In this document: positions 55,085-64,000 of the stretch, one piece after another | Layout of the letters: each line of letters starts with the position of its first letter | Position numbering within the stretch: position 1 is the stretch's first letter | Source: Ariolimax columbianus | Lineage: Eukaryota > Mollusca > Gastropoda > Stylommatophora > Arionidae | Assembly: GCA_036924085.1 (NCBI GenBank) | Contig: JAVGWX010000002.1 | Span: forward strand, 82,826,704-82,890,703 | Length of the DNA: 64,000 nt | Direction of reading: 5' to 3' | Program-made: the position numbers and the translations under genes | The notes under the pieces: generated by a model | Told to the model about the DNA's origin: nothing | The model's input: only the letters and a program-made list of their open reading frames with translations | Databases searched by the model: none

Positions 55085-58000
55085 ATTATTATAATGTGTA
55101 TGAAGTGTGTGAAAAAGATGGCGCCGGACATGGTCGCAGTCGATTTCTTTCTTGATAAAACGGTGTTTTGTTTGTGTTTTCTATGATACCTCTCGGACTA
55201 TTAACGTGATTCCTGGATATAAATGTGCCGACTTGTGAATTAAGTATACTAATGTGAAAGAAGTGATGCAACGAAGTATATAACAGTGTATTTTTAGTCG
55301 TGAAAGGTAGACTAATGTGTACAGTTTCGATAGGACAAACCGTGGCCGAAACTTGACCCAGTCAAAAGCTAGTGTCGCTCGTGCTGTATCGTGACCCAGA
55401 TAATGAAGCATGAACACTGAAACCACGGAGGTCATCCTGCTCCATTCAAACATACGATACTTCAGAAAGGAGCTCATCGCGCTTCGATCAGCACACTACG
55501 TCCCTTTAAACTCAGATCCACATCTGTTGCGTGTGCTGGAAATACACTTAACCGAGGAGGCATCGGAACTCAAAAGTATACAATCGAGGCGAAAGACCAG
55601 AGGAACGAGAGGTGGAAGAAGAATACATAAACAAATGCACTCAGAAACAGATACCTCAAAGCTCCAACCCAGCGATAAAAGAGAAGGGAAGGGCTACCGA
55701 GAAAATGAGGCACACGCTGACACCATACTGTCTCCATCCGAACCCTTCACTAGAAGTCTTGACAATGTCTTGCCTCTAGAACATGTTCAGTCCGGACGAG
55801 AGAGTGAGGAAGATCCTGCGCACATCTCCCTCACTATAAGCACATTGCGCAACTCACGATATCACCCTACAGATAACACCCTGACTAGCAGCTCGCAACT
55901 GGCAGGGCCCCAAAACTGCAGCGGCGGAACCGGCAGAAAACGATCACGAAAACTACCCATCACGCTTGCAACAGGAATGTCCGCACGCTACTGGACTACA
56001 CCAAAGTAAACAGACCCGAACGACGGACAGCTCTGATCGCCAGGGAACTGGCTAGATACAACATTTGTATAGCTGCCATGAGCGAGACACGACTGGCAGA
56101 GGAAGGGCAGATCACAGAAGAAGGCGCTGGTTATACTTTCTTCTGGAGCGGCCGCAGCAAAAAAGAACGCCGTGAATCTGGAGTTGGCTTTGCCATCAAG
56201 ACCAACATGGTCGACAAGCTCACAAGCATGCCCAGAGGAATTAATAACCGCCTGATTACACTGCGTCTCCCCCTAATAGGAGGGCGCCATGCAACACTTA
56301 TCAGTGCATACGCACCAAGAATGACAAATCCTCAGGAAACAAAAGATACGTTTTATGAGGACCTTGAGCGCTCATCGCTGCAATCCCCAAATCTGACAAA
56401 CTGGTCATCCTCGGTGATTTTAACGCTAGGGTTGACACAGACCATACAGCCTGGGAGGGGGCCATTGGCAGACATGGTATCGGAAAATGCAAAAGTAACT
56501 GACTGCTCCTTCTGAAGACATGTACCGCAAATAAACTACTCATTACAAACACAGATTTCCGACTTCCTGTCCGAAATAGAACCACATGGACGCACCCAAG
56601 GTCCCGCCACTGGCACCTCCTTGACTACATTATCATCAGACGTAGGGATCGAGCGGATGCTATGCTAACTAAGAGCATGTGTGGTGCAGAATGTTGGACC
56701 GACCATCGACTTGTCATTGCCAAGCTAAACTTCAAGATCCAGCCCAAAATGCGCCCTCAGGAAAAGAAACCACAGAGGAGGCTAAATGTCTCTCAGCTGA
56801 AATATGAACCCACGAGAGGAGGCTTCCAGGAAGAGTTTGAGGGCAGGCTATCTGAGCTTCGTTTTGAAAAGAACGACATCGAAGAGAACTGGGCATCATT
56901 GAGAAACACATTCTACGATACAGCTGTTAAACACATTGGCCAATTCATGCGCAACCATAAAGGACTGGTTTGATGAGAACGATCTGGAAATACATGGCCT
57001 TCTCGATGCAAAACATGAAGCGCACAAGAAATACCAGAGGGACATATCATCTACGGCAGCAAAAGCTGCCTTCAATACTGCTCACAAAGCTGTCCAGACC
57101 AGGCTTAGAGAGATGCAAGACTCCTGGATCAGCAAAAGAGCTGACGAAATTGAGATGTTCGCCGACCGTCATGACACCAAACGGTTTTACGAGGCACTGA
57201 AAGCTCTCTACGGCCCGCAGCCCTCTAGTAATACTCCAGTTCGCAGTGCGGATGGGCTACTGCTAACAGATAAGGTTCAGATTCTAGACAGATGGGCAGA
57301 TAACTTCTGCAAAATACTAAACCACCCATCGTCCATAAATGAAGAGGCCATCCGGCGAATGCCGCAGGTGGAACTGAACCTGGCGTTGGATGAAGTCATT
57401 ACTGAGGAGGAAGTCGACAGGGCAATCAGTTCACTATCTATAGGAAAAGCTCCAGGAGCTGATGCAATACCAGCAGAGGTATATAAGACAGCTGGCCCAT
57501 CCCTCACCAGAAGGATCACTGAACTCTTCTGTCACATGTGGGCTGAAGGAAAAATTCCGAAGAAGCTAAAGGACCCCTCAATCATTCACCTGTACAAAAG
57601 AAAAGGCAACCGTCAGGAATGCGACAATCATCGTAGAATATCGCTACTCTCCGTAGCAGGCAAGATCCTAGCTCGCTTACTGCTAAACAGGCTCAACAAA
57701 CACCTTGAACAAAGCCACCATCTCCCAGAAAGCCAATGTGGATTCAGAGCCGGAAGAGGAACAGTGGACATGATTTTTTCCGCTCGTCAAGTACAAGAGA
57801 AGTGTCAGGAACAAAATCAGGCCTTGTACACCACATTTATTGATTTGACAAAGGCATTTGATACAGTTAAAAGATGAGGGCTGTGGATGATAATGTCTAA
57901 GTTTGGCTGCCCCAACAAGTTCATAACAATGGTAAAACAGCTACACGAAGGCCATAAATGCCATAAATGTCATGTACCAACCAGCACCAGGCATGCCGTA

Positions 58001-58866
58001 CACAAAACCAGAGACTACAGTCAGCGGGCAAACATTGAATGCCGTAGACAAATTCACATATCTGGGCAGCACGCTGTCGAGATCTGTCAGCATAGACGAT
58101 GAGGTGGCAAGCAGAATAGCAAAGGCCAGCACAGCCTTTGGTAGAATGCGCTCGATGGTCTGGGCACGTCGTGGCATCAGCGTCAAGACCAAACTCAAAG
58201 TCTACCGTGCAACCATCATTCCAACCCTACTATACGCTTGCAAAAGCTGGAGTGTATACTCTGGACATGCAAGGAGGTTAAACCACTTCCACGCAGGTTG
58301 CCTGAGGCGAATATTCCACATCCGATGGCAAGATCGTGTCACTGACATCGAGGTTCTCTCGACGGCTAACATGCCCAGCATCCATGCACTGCTAGAAAAA
58401 ACACGAATAGGATGGGCCGGACACCTCGTCCGTATGTCAGACGAGCGGCTCCCTAAAAAGCTTCTCTGCGGCGAGCTGAGAGAGGGATAGCGCGAGAGAG
58501 GGCGCCGAAAGAAACGTTTTAAAGACGGTCTGAAGGACTCACTAAAAAGTTGCCAGATAGACATCGACACCTGGGAATGTCTTGCGCAAAACAGATCTGA
58601 CTGGAGAAGCGCAGTCAAATCGGGTGTAGCTGCCGGTGAAGACGACCGTGTTGTGAAAGCCCAGAACAGACGCGAGACGCGGAAATCCCGAGCAGCGGGA
58701 ACGCCATCCCCTTCTACAAACCTCGTGTGCCCGATATGTAGCAGATGTTTTCGTGCTCGCATCGGCCTGTTCAGCCACATGCGCACCCACACCCAACAGG
58801 GAAATCTGTGACAAGGATGATGTCGGCGGTCCTCTTCGACAACGATGGACAGCTATTATTATTATG
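55085..58866 (+). mobile_element. Long LINE copy with RT-core deletion
   Basis: 3.8 kb on the plus strand. It comprises a 5' UTR (55085-55409), an N-terminal frame (55410-55980), an APE endonuclease (56010-56740), linker and RT N-part (56760-57876), a deletion removing the RT catalytic core near 57950, a C-terminal part (57970-58811) ending in a C2H2 zinc finger, and a 3' end with a short TAT/ATT tail (58850-58866). Fragments of the same broad family are scattered in the window (8145, 13785, 45690, 62110, 63155). Clade assignment (RTE-like or similar) is tentative. Confidence 0.88.
55410..58811 (+). pseudogene. LINE ORF2 with endonuclease, partial RT and C2H2 finger
   Basis: Endonuclease: NVRTLLDYTKVNRPERRTAL (about 55975-56035), [57 protein letters not shown] (after a frameshift near 56385), HWHLLDYIIIRR, CWTDHRLVIAKL. 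Linker: DWFDENDLEIHGLLDAKHEA and SKRADEIEMFADRHDTKRFY. RT: SIGKAPGADAIPAEVYKTAG, RKGNRQECDNHRRISLLSVA, SQCGFRAGRGTVDMIF, FIDLTKAFDTV. GVKQGC and YADD are deleted. The C-terminus has YQPAPGMPYTKPET, LGSTLSRSVSIDDEV, GWAGHLVRMSDERLPKKLLC and CPICSRCFRARIGLFSHMRT. Frame breaks lie near 56000, 56385, 56515, 56960 and 58488. It cannot make an active polymerase. Confidence 0.93.
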
Positions 58867-59079
58867 AAGTTTATGCAATAAACATTTATTTGTTGTTGCT
58901 GCTGTTAAAATAATTGTTTTTGTCTTAATTAGAATTGTCAGTTAAGGACTGACAGTTGGCAGGAAGAAAGTTAAATGATGATAGAGCGAGTCTGTAACAA
59001 AGATGGTTTTCATTTTATGGAATTTTAGTTGTCTTCTCTGTTGTTTATATTTGCGATGTCTCTTACCCAACACCTAGAC

Positions 59080-59080
<1 letters not shown>
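58867..59080. other. Short unrecognised spacer
   Basis: No feature seen between the LINE 3' end and the CT microsatellite. Confidence 0.4.
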
Positions 59081-59132
<52 letters not shown>

Positions 59133-59187
59133 GCCCTCTCTCTCTTTCGCCCTCTCTCTCTTTCTCTATATCTCTCTCTCTCTCTCT
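59081..59187 (+). repeat. (TC)n microsatellite
   Basis: About 107 bases of TC repeats with TTTCGCCC interruptions. The Leu-Ser and Arg-Glu frames on the two strands are artefacts of it. Confidence 0.95.
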
Positions 59188-59340
59188 TTGATATTATTAG
59201 AGAGGATATTGACTGATCCTTTAATTTACGCACTAGTACATCAGAGCACCAACAATAGTTTCGCAACGCACGATTTGTGAATTATCCGCGCACAACTGAT
59301 TATGTTCATATTTCTACAATATGTTACTTGGCTGCTATTG

Positions 59341-59437
59341 AATCGGTATCCAGACCCTGCACCATTTACTGACAGAGACTGAGTACCTATGGGTATGCCC
59401 GGACTGCAGTAACATAGATTCTTAGAATCGGAACAGA
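59341..59437 (+). repeat. Dispersed 95-bp repeat, copy 3
   Basis: TCCAGACCCTGCACCATTTA, CTGACAGAGACTGAGTACC, TATGGGTATGCCCGGACTGC, GATTCTTAGAAT. It matches 43178-43280 (opposite strand) and more weakly 40525-40610. Confidence 0.65.
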
Positions 59438-60504
59438 AACAGAAAGTTATGTGAACTTTTGGCCCTTTGCATAAAGCATACACGTTTGGTCACAGACAAT
59501 GTGTGCACCAGAAATTGAACATGCTACGTATATAGATATCGATGGTATCAATGTATTTAATTCCACAGTGACTTCCACACTTAGATGTTGCTTCACATTA
59601 AAGTGATGTATAAATGATTCGGCAATAAATAGTGCCTATTTTAGCAATAATCGTATCTTGATGTTTTCTTAAAAGACATTCACAATTATATTTGAGATGT
59701 CATGATATGCAAACATTATCAGCAGGATCTGTCGCTGCAAGGGGTTTCGTATTTCTGTATTGATTGTTCAAGATTAAGATCCACAAAGTGTTAATGATTA
59801 TATATAACATTGCAAAACTCATGCCCTAACTTCAGCAGCAACAGCCTTGTGTACTGAGATGCTATCTGGTAAGCATATGTTTAAGGCATCTAAACTACGC
59901 ATGAGCTTCATAGTTTAAAATATTTTGAAATATATCTGTCGTCTGGAAACCCCAAACCAAGTCAAGTAATTTTGACCTCTACTAGTCAACTACCAGCAAG
60001 CTCTGCCAAGTAGTCTCAAAAACTGAATCTCTTGCGTGTGGATCATATTGAAATCAGTACCCAATGTGAAAACTGTCTCTTATGATTTGTGAAAATGTGA
60101 CACTGATCTCGTATCCCATGCACATCTTCTATGATTATGACATTTAAGTTAGTTTCCACTCAGTTGTTGCACATTCAGGTAATGGACTTACGCAAATGTG
60201 TCAGTTTTACTTATTTCACAGCTGAGATTGTTTCGTAACCTATTTCTTCCTTTTTAATACACTTTCTATTTTGCCGAATTCGAATAGTGCATTAAATGAA
60301 CCATTTGTATTCACCCGAATAGTGCCCTGTAATCGACTACGAATAGTTAAAGCAGCGCCGTAATCATTTTTGACCTCACAAATTGGAATTATTCTCTTCT
60401 TCGTCGTTCGTCCTGCCAAGGATGCTGTGTTAGATTATGTCAAGGTTTATACCGAGCCAGAGGGTCTGGGAGACTTAACTTTCTCGTCAGTCAAACAGAC
60501 CGAT
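59438..60504. other. No recognisable feature
   Basis: AT-rich spacer without motifs that I recognise. Confidence 0.4.
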
Positions 60505-60795
60505 TAGACTAGTCAGGTCAGGAAAAATATACTCACCAAGATCCCTATCTAACTTTAACGTCTTTCTCCTGGAAACAGGCTGTTTCATGACATAATGGGC
60601 AGCGAGGTGGGGGATCGACGTTATCCCCGTAGTAGTAAGTGACACGCAAATGAAGAACACAACGGCCTGAAGGACCAAAGCCGACTTTTTGATGCACGCT
60701 GATGCACGCTCTAGAAATGAGGAAAGCTATTGCAACCCGCCAATTAACGCACTTTTCAGGGCGTACAAAAGAGTAAAGTTACTCATTGTGAGAAT
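60505..60795 (+). repeat. Dispersed 250-bp repeat, copy 2
   Basis: Colinear with 46970-47225 (blocks listed there). This copy is slightly longer because of an insertion with a doubled GATGCACGCT near 60690-60710. The 86-codon frame starting at 60689 is inside it and is not recognised. Confidence 0.65.
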
Positions 60796-61370
60796 TAAAC
60801 AACGACAACATCAAGTCATATCTGCTACTCGCGATGAGTACGTTATGGTTTCGCTAACTAAGCAGAAGATAGGCAGGGAACCGATTGAAACCATTCGTAA
60901 TTTCATCACCTGTGTTAGCATTCGCTTTGTGACTGTTGTTTTGGTTTAAATCGTTCCTTGTTGTTTTGCTATACTTTTTAACGACTATTCAAGTTTAAGA
61001 AAAACGCGCCGCTTTAATCGTTCCAATTGGTTGTTTAGCACTGCCAGCAACATGTTTTCAGACACGTTTATTTTGGCCAGATAATGTTCAGACACGTGTA
61101 TTTACGAAAGCCGTTGTATGTTTCATACAGCAACGATTTTTTTAATGAATTAAAGAAGCTGGTTAGTTAATAGCCAGTATCATGAAAGTTTTTATATTTG
61201 CACTATTTTTGTAACGAAGTAACATTTTGAAACATCATATTGTTTGTATTACTCTTTACTTACTTACAAATGTATAGTGCGTAAACGCAGCTGGGGAGAT
61301 TTGAATAATTCGATAGCTTTTTCATCGGAAAAACGGATCCAGCAAACCGATATGTAGTGGACCAAGAAGA
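60796..61370. other. No recognisable feature
   Basis: AT-rich. It leads into the hAT transposase remnant. Confidence 0.4.
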
Positions 61371-61379
61371 GAATTTCTT

Positions 61380-62091
61380 GTGGAAAATAATGACAATGCA
61401 GGAGTTGTCTGTCGTGTATGCAATGCTTTCTTATTTGGGTTCAGAAGAGCAAATTGTCAAAGACATTATGATATACAGCTTAATGCGTTTGACGAGGAGT
61501 ACCGCACATGGTCAGACGCAAGATTATGTACAATAGACGAGCTGCAATCGCATCTCGAGCTTCAACAGAAATATTTTTCGTTTAGCGACGCTGCTAACAA
61601 CATTTCAACCGAAGTGTCAATATCAGTGTCTCATAAACATGGCCTCTTCAAGTGGGGAAGTTGTTAAGGAGTGTATAGTTTCGGTATAGGCTACTCTAAC
61701 GGGTAGTTTACCTGAAAAGTATAGAAATGTTCTGATTAATGCTGCAATAAACTTGCATCTTAGTAATGACACGGTTGCTATGCGCGTTGACCTCATTTCT
61801 GCTGAAATTAATCAGAACACTTTGCTAAAACTATCTGAATGTAGTTACGAGTCTCTTGTCATTGATGAATCGTCGGACAGTGCATGTGTCGCACAATCGA
61901 TGTGTTTTCTGCGCTGCGTTAGCGATCACATAACTGTAGACAATTTATTTCTGACAGTGTTACTGTTCTCTTGTAAATCTACTGGTCAAGACATTTACAA
62001 TGGTGTTACAAACTCCCTGGTATCCAATTATATCTATATATCAAAACTCGTGTGTGTGGTTACAGATGGTGAACCATCAATAGTGGATTAA
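61380..62091 (+). pseudogene. hAT-type (ZBED5/GTF2IRD2-like) transposase N-terminal part, disrupted
   Basis: The first open frame (61380-61667) has VCRVCNAFLFGFRRANCQRH, matching the atypical zinc finger at the start of ZBED5/GTF2IRD2-type hAT proteins, then LELQQKYFSF. After a stop and frameshift (near 61690), a second frame (61753-62091) has VAMRVDLISAEINQNTLLKL, SYESLVIDESSDSACVAQSM (the position of the catalytic xxDESxD motif) and TGQDIYNGVTNSLVSN, VCVVTDGEPSIVD (second Asp region, TDGxPSM). It then breaks off; the C-terminal catalytic Glu and dimerisation domain are absent. LINE sequence follows immediately. It was probably a single gene of a DNA transposon. Confidence 0.8.
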
Positions 62092-62109
62092 AACAAAGGA
62101 CTGGTCAAT

Positions 62110-62535
62110 CTTTTCTATGCTTAGTCTTCGAATGCTCCGATGACTGGATCACACTCCAATGATGAATGTTGGCAGAATACCAAAAGATCTTCTCTATGGA
62201 GAATTACAATTCGGGAAGAGGTCTCGGGGCCGGCCACTAATTCATTACAAGGATGTATGCAAGCGGGATGTAAATGACGCGGGCATCGATCTAGAATCAT
62301 GGGAACAGGACGCCATGGATCGTGTTACATGGAGAGGCATGATTAAGTATGGAATACAGACAAAGGAGAACCTCATTGCTGATAGGCTTAAGACTCAACG
62401 TTTAAGAAGTCACGCAACAACGTGCGATGCCGCAAACGGTCCTGTTCTTCCTTGCACGCACCGTGGAAGCCGCTTTTCTGCGCGGATTGGTCTTACGAGT
62501 CCCGTTGAGTATCGTCATGGACAATAGTTACATCC
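62110..62535 (+). pseudogene. LINE ORF2 C-terminal fragment
   Basis: An open frame with VGRIPKDLLYGELQFGKRSR, GRPLIHYKDVCKRDVNDAGI, DLESWEQDAMDRVTWRGMIK and ends near RFSARIGLTS, the remnant of a C-terminal zinc finger (its Cys and His residues mostly lost). It is the same LINE type as the element split at 14757 (RYKDVCKRDMKALDVDL). It directly follows the hAT remnant, perhaps inserted in it. Confidence 0.85.
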
Positions 62536-62559
62536 CTTTTTTCAAATTACAATTACTTC

Positions 62560-63150
62560 GTCTGACCAGAGCGAAAGAGCCAATGATGAATGGAATGATA
62601 CTTACGATTCAATTCAAATGCTGTCTCCGCAATGAAGGTTGACTGCAATAAACCTCCAATATCCTGTGTCTCTTGTCTTGACGTAAACTCCGCGAAATTG
62701 ACATAGTCCATCTTTTGATGTTGCTCTCTCACTTGTAGCGCTGCCCGCCTTTTGTTCTCGTACCTTCAACCTTCCTCACCAGTATTGTTTTCAATAAAGT
62801 ATCGTGTAGTTTTATATGGTCAAAAAATTTGACTAGCCTAATTTCAATGGCTGTCAATAGATGACTAGTCTCGCCAGAACATCGTTTTTTGTTTGTTTAT
62901 CTTTCTTTGTTTCTGAATAATCACATTTCGGGGGCCTCTATTTTGATCTCAAACTGTTTGTTCGTAGTCCGTGTTTCTGCATCGTATAATAATGTTGTAA
63001 TATATATAAATATTTATAGCATTACTCCAAGCTCTACTCAAATGAAACCGGTGTCACTGACTAGGCCTTGTGCGGGTTACAGGTCCTGTCATTATAAAGA
63101 AACATGGCAGACCACCTACTCTTTAAGAGCTTGGCAATGATATCGGCTAC
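62560..63150. other. No recognisable feature
   Basis: AT-rich spacer. Confidence 0.4.
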
Positions 63151-63154
63151 CTCA

Positions 63155-64000
63155 AACAGCAAAGCATCAGGTTGAGATGGCATCCCACGCAAGGTCATCA
63201 AATGGGGGAAACCAGCACTAGCTCAGTTGATATTTTACCTCCTATGTCTCTGCTGTGAGGAAAGTGCAGTCCTCTAAGATATTCGTGACGCTATCATTGT
63301 GGCGATTTGCAAAAACAAGGGTGATCGTGGGACTGCAATAATTATAGAGGTATCTCGCTCCTGTGCGTTGTTGGCAAAGTTTATGCCCGCATGTTAGCCA
63401 ACAAGTTGAGATTGCTCGCGGACAGGGTGTATACAGAATCCCAGTGTTTGTTTTAGAGTGTAGATCGACAACGGAAATTATTTTCTCTCTTCACCATATA
63501 AAGGAGAAGTGCAGAGAACAGAACCAGACACGCTATATGATGTTTCTAGACCTCACCAAGGTCTACGACTACGAGTTGGTTAATAGAAAGGGTCTATTCG
63601 AACTTCCCGAGAAGATCGGCTGCCTCCAAAAATTGCGTAGCTTGATAAATTCTTTTCAGGCTGATTTTAAGGGCTCAATATTGTACAATGGATCTTCTTC
63701 AAACTCTTTTGCCATCAAGAGTGGATTAGAAGCAGGGTTGTATGGTTGCGATCTTCTTTTCCTGGTCTATCGTACGCTTATAGCACATCTGTGGATTGTG
63801 TTTATCTGTATAACAGGTCAAATGGGCGGCTGTTTAACCTGTCACGAATGCGTGCGAGGACTAAGGTGAGAACGGTGCTTATTAGGGAGATGTTATTTAT
63901 GGATGATGCAATTCTAGGGACCAATAGTGAGGAGTCTCTACAGAGACATAGAGACAGATTCGCCCATCAGTGCAAGCAGTTTGGGCTCACCATAATCCTG
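63155..64000 (+). pseudogene. LINE RT fragment running off the window
   Basis: Plus-strand pieces: GIPRKVIKWGKPALAQLI, VAICKNKGDRGT, CVVGKVYARMLANKLRLLAD, VYTESQC, LHHIKEKCREQNQTRYMMFL, DLTKVYDYELVNRKGLFE, KLRSLINSFQADFKGSILYN, then GVKQGC replaced by SGLEAGLYGC, and NGRLFNLSRMRARTKVRT then LIREMLFMDDAILGTNSEE. The catalytic box reads FMDD. Frameshifts lie near 63350, 63440, 63570 and 63730. It continues past 64000. Confidence 0.88.

Noticed and set aside
59029..59280. Leu-Ser repeat and Arg-Glu repeat proteins
   Set aside because: Both are translations of the (TC)n microsatellite.

Overview
This window is eukaryotic, animal DNA. It is AT-rich, has no operons or bacterial signals, and I find no intact host protein-coding gene. 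It is almost entirely a nested graveyard of transposable elements: several non-LTR retrotransposon (LINE) families, two mariner elements, a hAT-type transposase remnant, a fragment of a protein-primed type-B DNA polymerase as found in Polinton/Maverick-like elements, tRNA-derived SINEs, minisatellites and long AT/CA/CT microsatellites. The 18S rRNA segments are metazoan. The LINE families and tRNA-SINEs resemble those I know from molluscs, perhaps a cephalopod, but I cannot fix the species.

The main discovery is a composite retroelement present twice, both on the minus strand: copy 1 at 14758-20920 and copy 2 at 30741-38116. Read 5' to 3', each consists of ribosomal 5' external transcribed spacer (ETS), then the 5' part of the 18S rRNA gene, then the 5' UTR of a LINE (in copy 2 with tandem repeats that re-copy a piece of 18S), then a LINE ORF2 (APE endonuclease, reverse transcriptase, RNase H, C-terminal Cys/His motif), then a (GAA)n tail. 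Each copy has its own target-site duplication (TGGATGTGG for copy 1, TGCTCCTATGTTT for copy 2) and sits inside a different, unrelated LINE whose sequence resumes on the other side. Both copies begin at the same nucleotide (5'-TCTGGGG). This looks like retrotransposition of a read-through transcript that started in the rDNA 5' ETS and ran through 18S into an 18S-inserted LINE, not like segmental duplication. Copy 2 is nearly intact, with one premature stop in ORF2; copy 1 is decayed.

Layout. 0-10 kb: minisatellites, an internally deleted mariner, a CR1-like LINE 3' end, a SINE, a LINE fragment and a full-length but dead mariner. A possible host promoter and first exon (TATA box, exon, GTAAGT donor) lies near 4.93-5.17 kb. 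10-14 kb: AT-rich, mostly unrecognised. 13.8-21.1 kb: a LINE split by chimera copy 1. 21-24 kb: repeats and unrecognised DNA. 24.1-30.2 kb: a long imperfect inverted repeat (arms about 1 kb, the left one split by about 2 kb of LINE debris) whose loop holds the polymerase B fragment and a degenerate tRNA-Phe. 30.2-38.8 kb: a CR1-like LINE split by chimera copy 2. 39-55 kb: decayed LINEs, a tandem array of CTTACATA-type units interrupted by a LINE, a SINE with clear target duplications and a second CR1-like LINE. 55.1-58.9 kb: a LINE lacking its RT core. 59-64 kb: microsatellite, dispersed repeats, a hAT transposase remnant and two more LINE fragments, the last running off the window.

Nothing here forms a cellular pathway. 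The window is best read as layered insertion events, with chimera copy 2 among the youngest.
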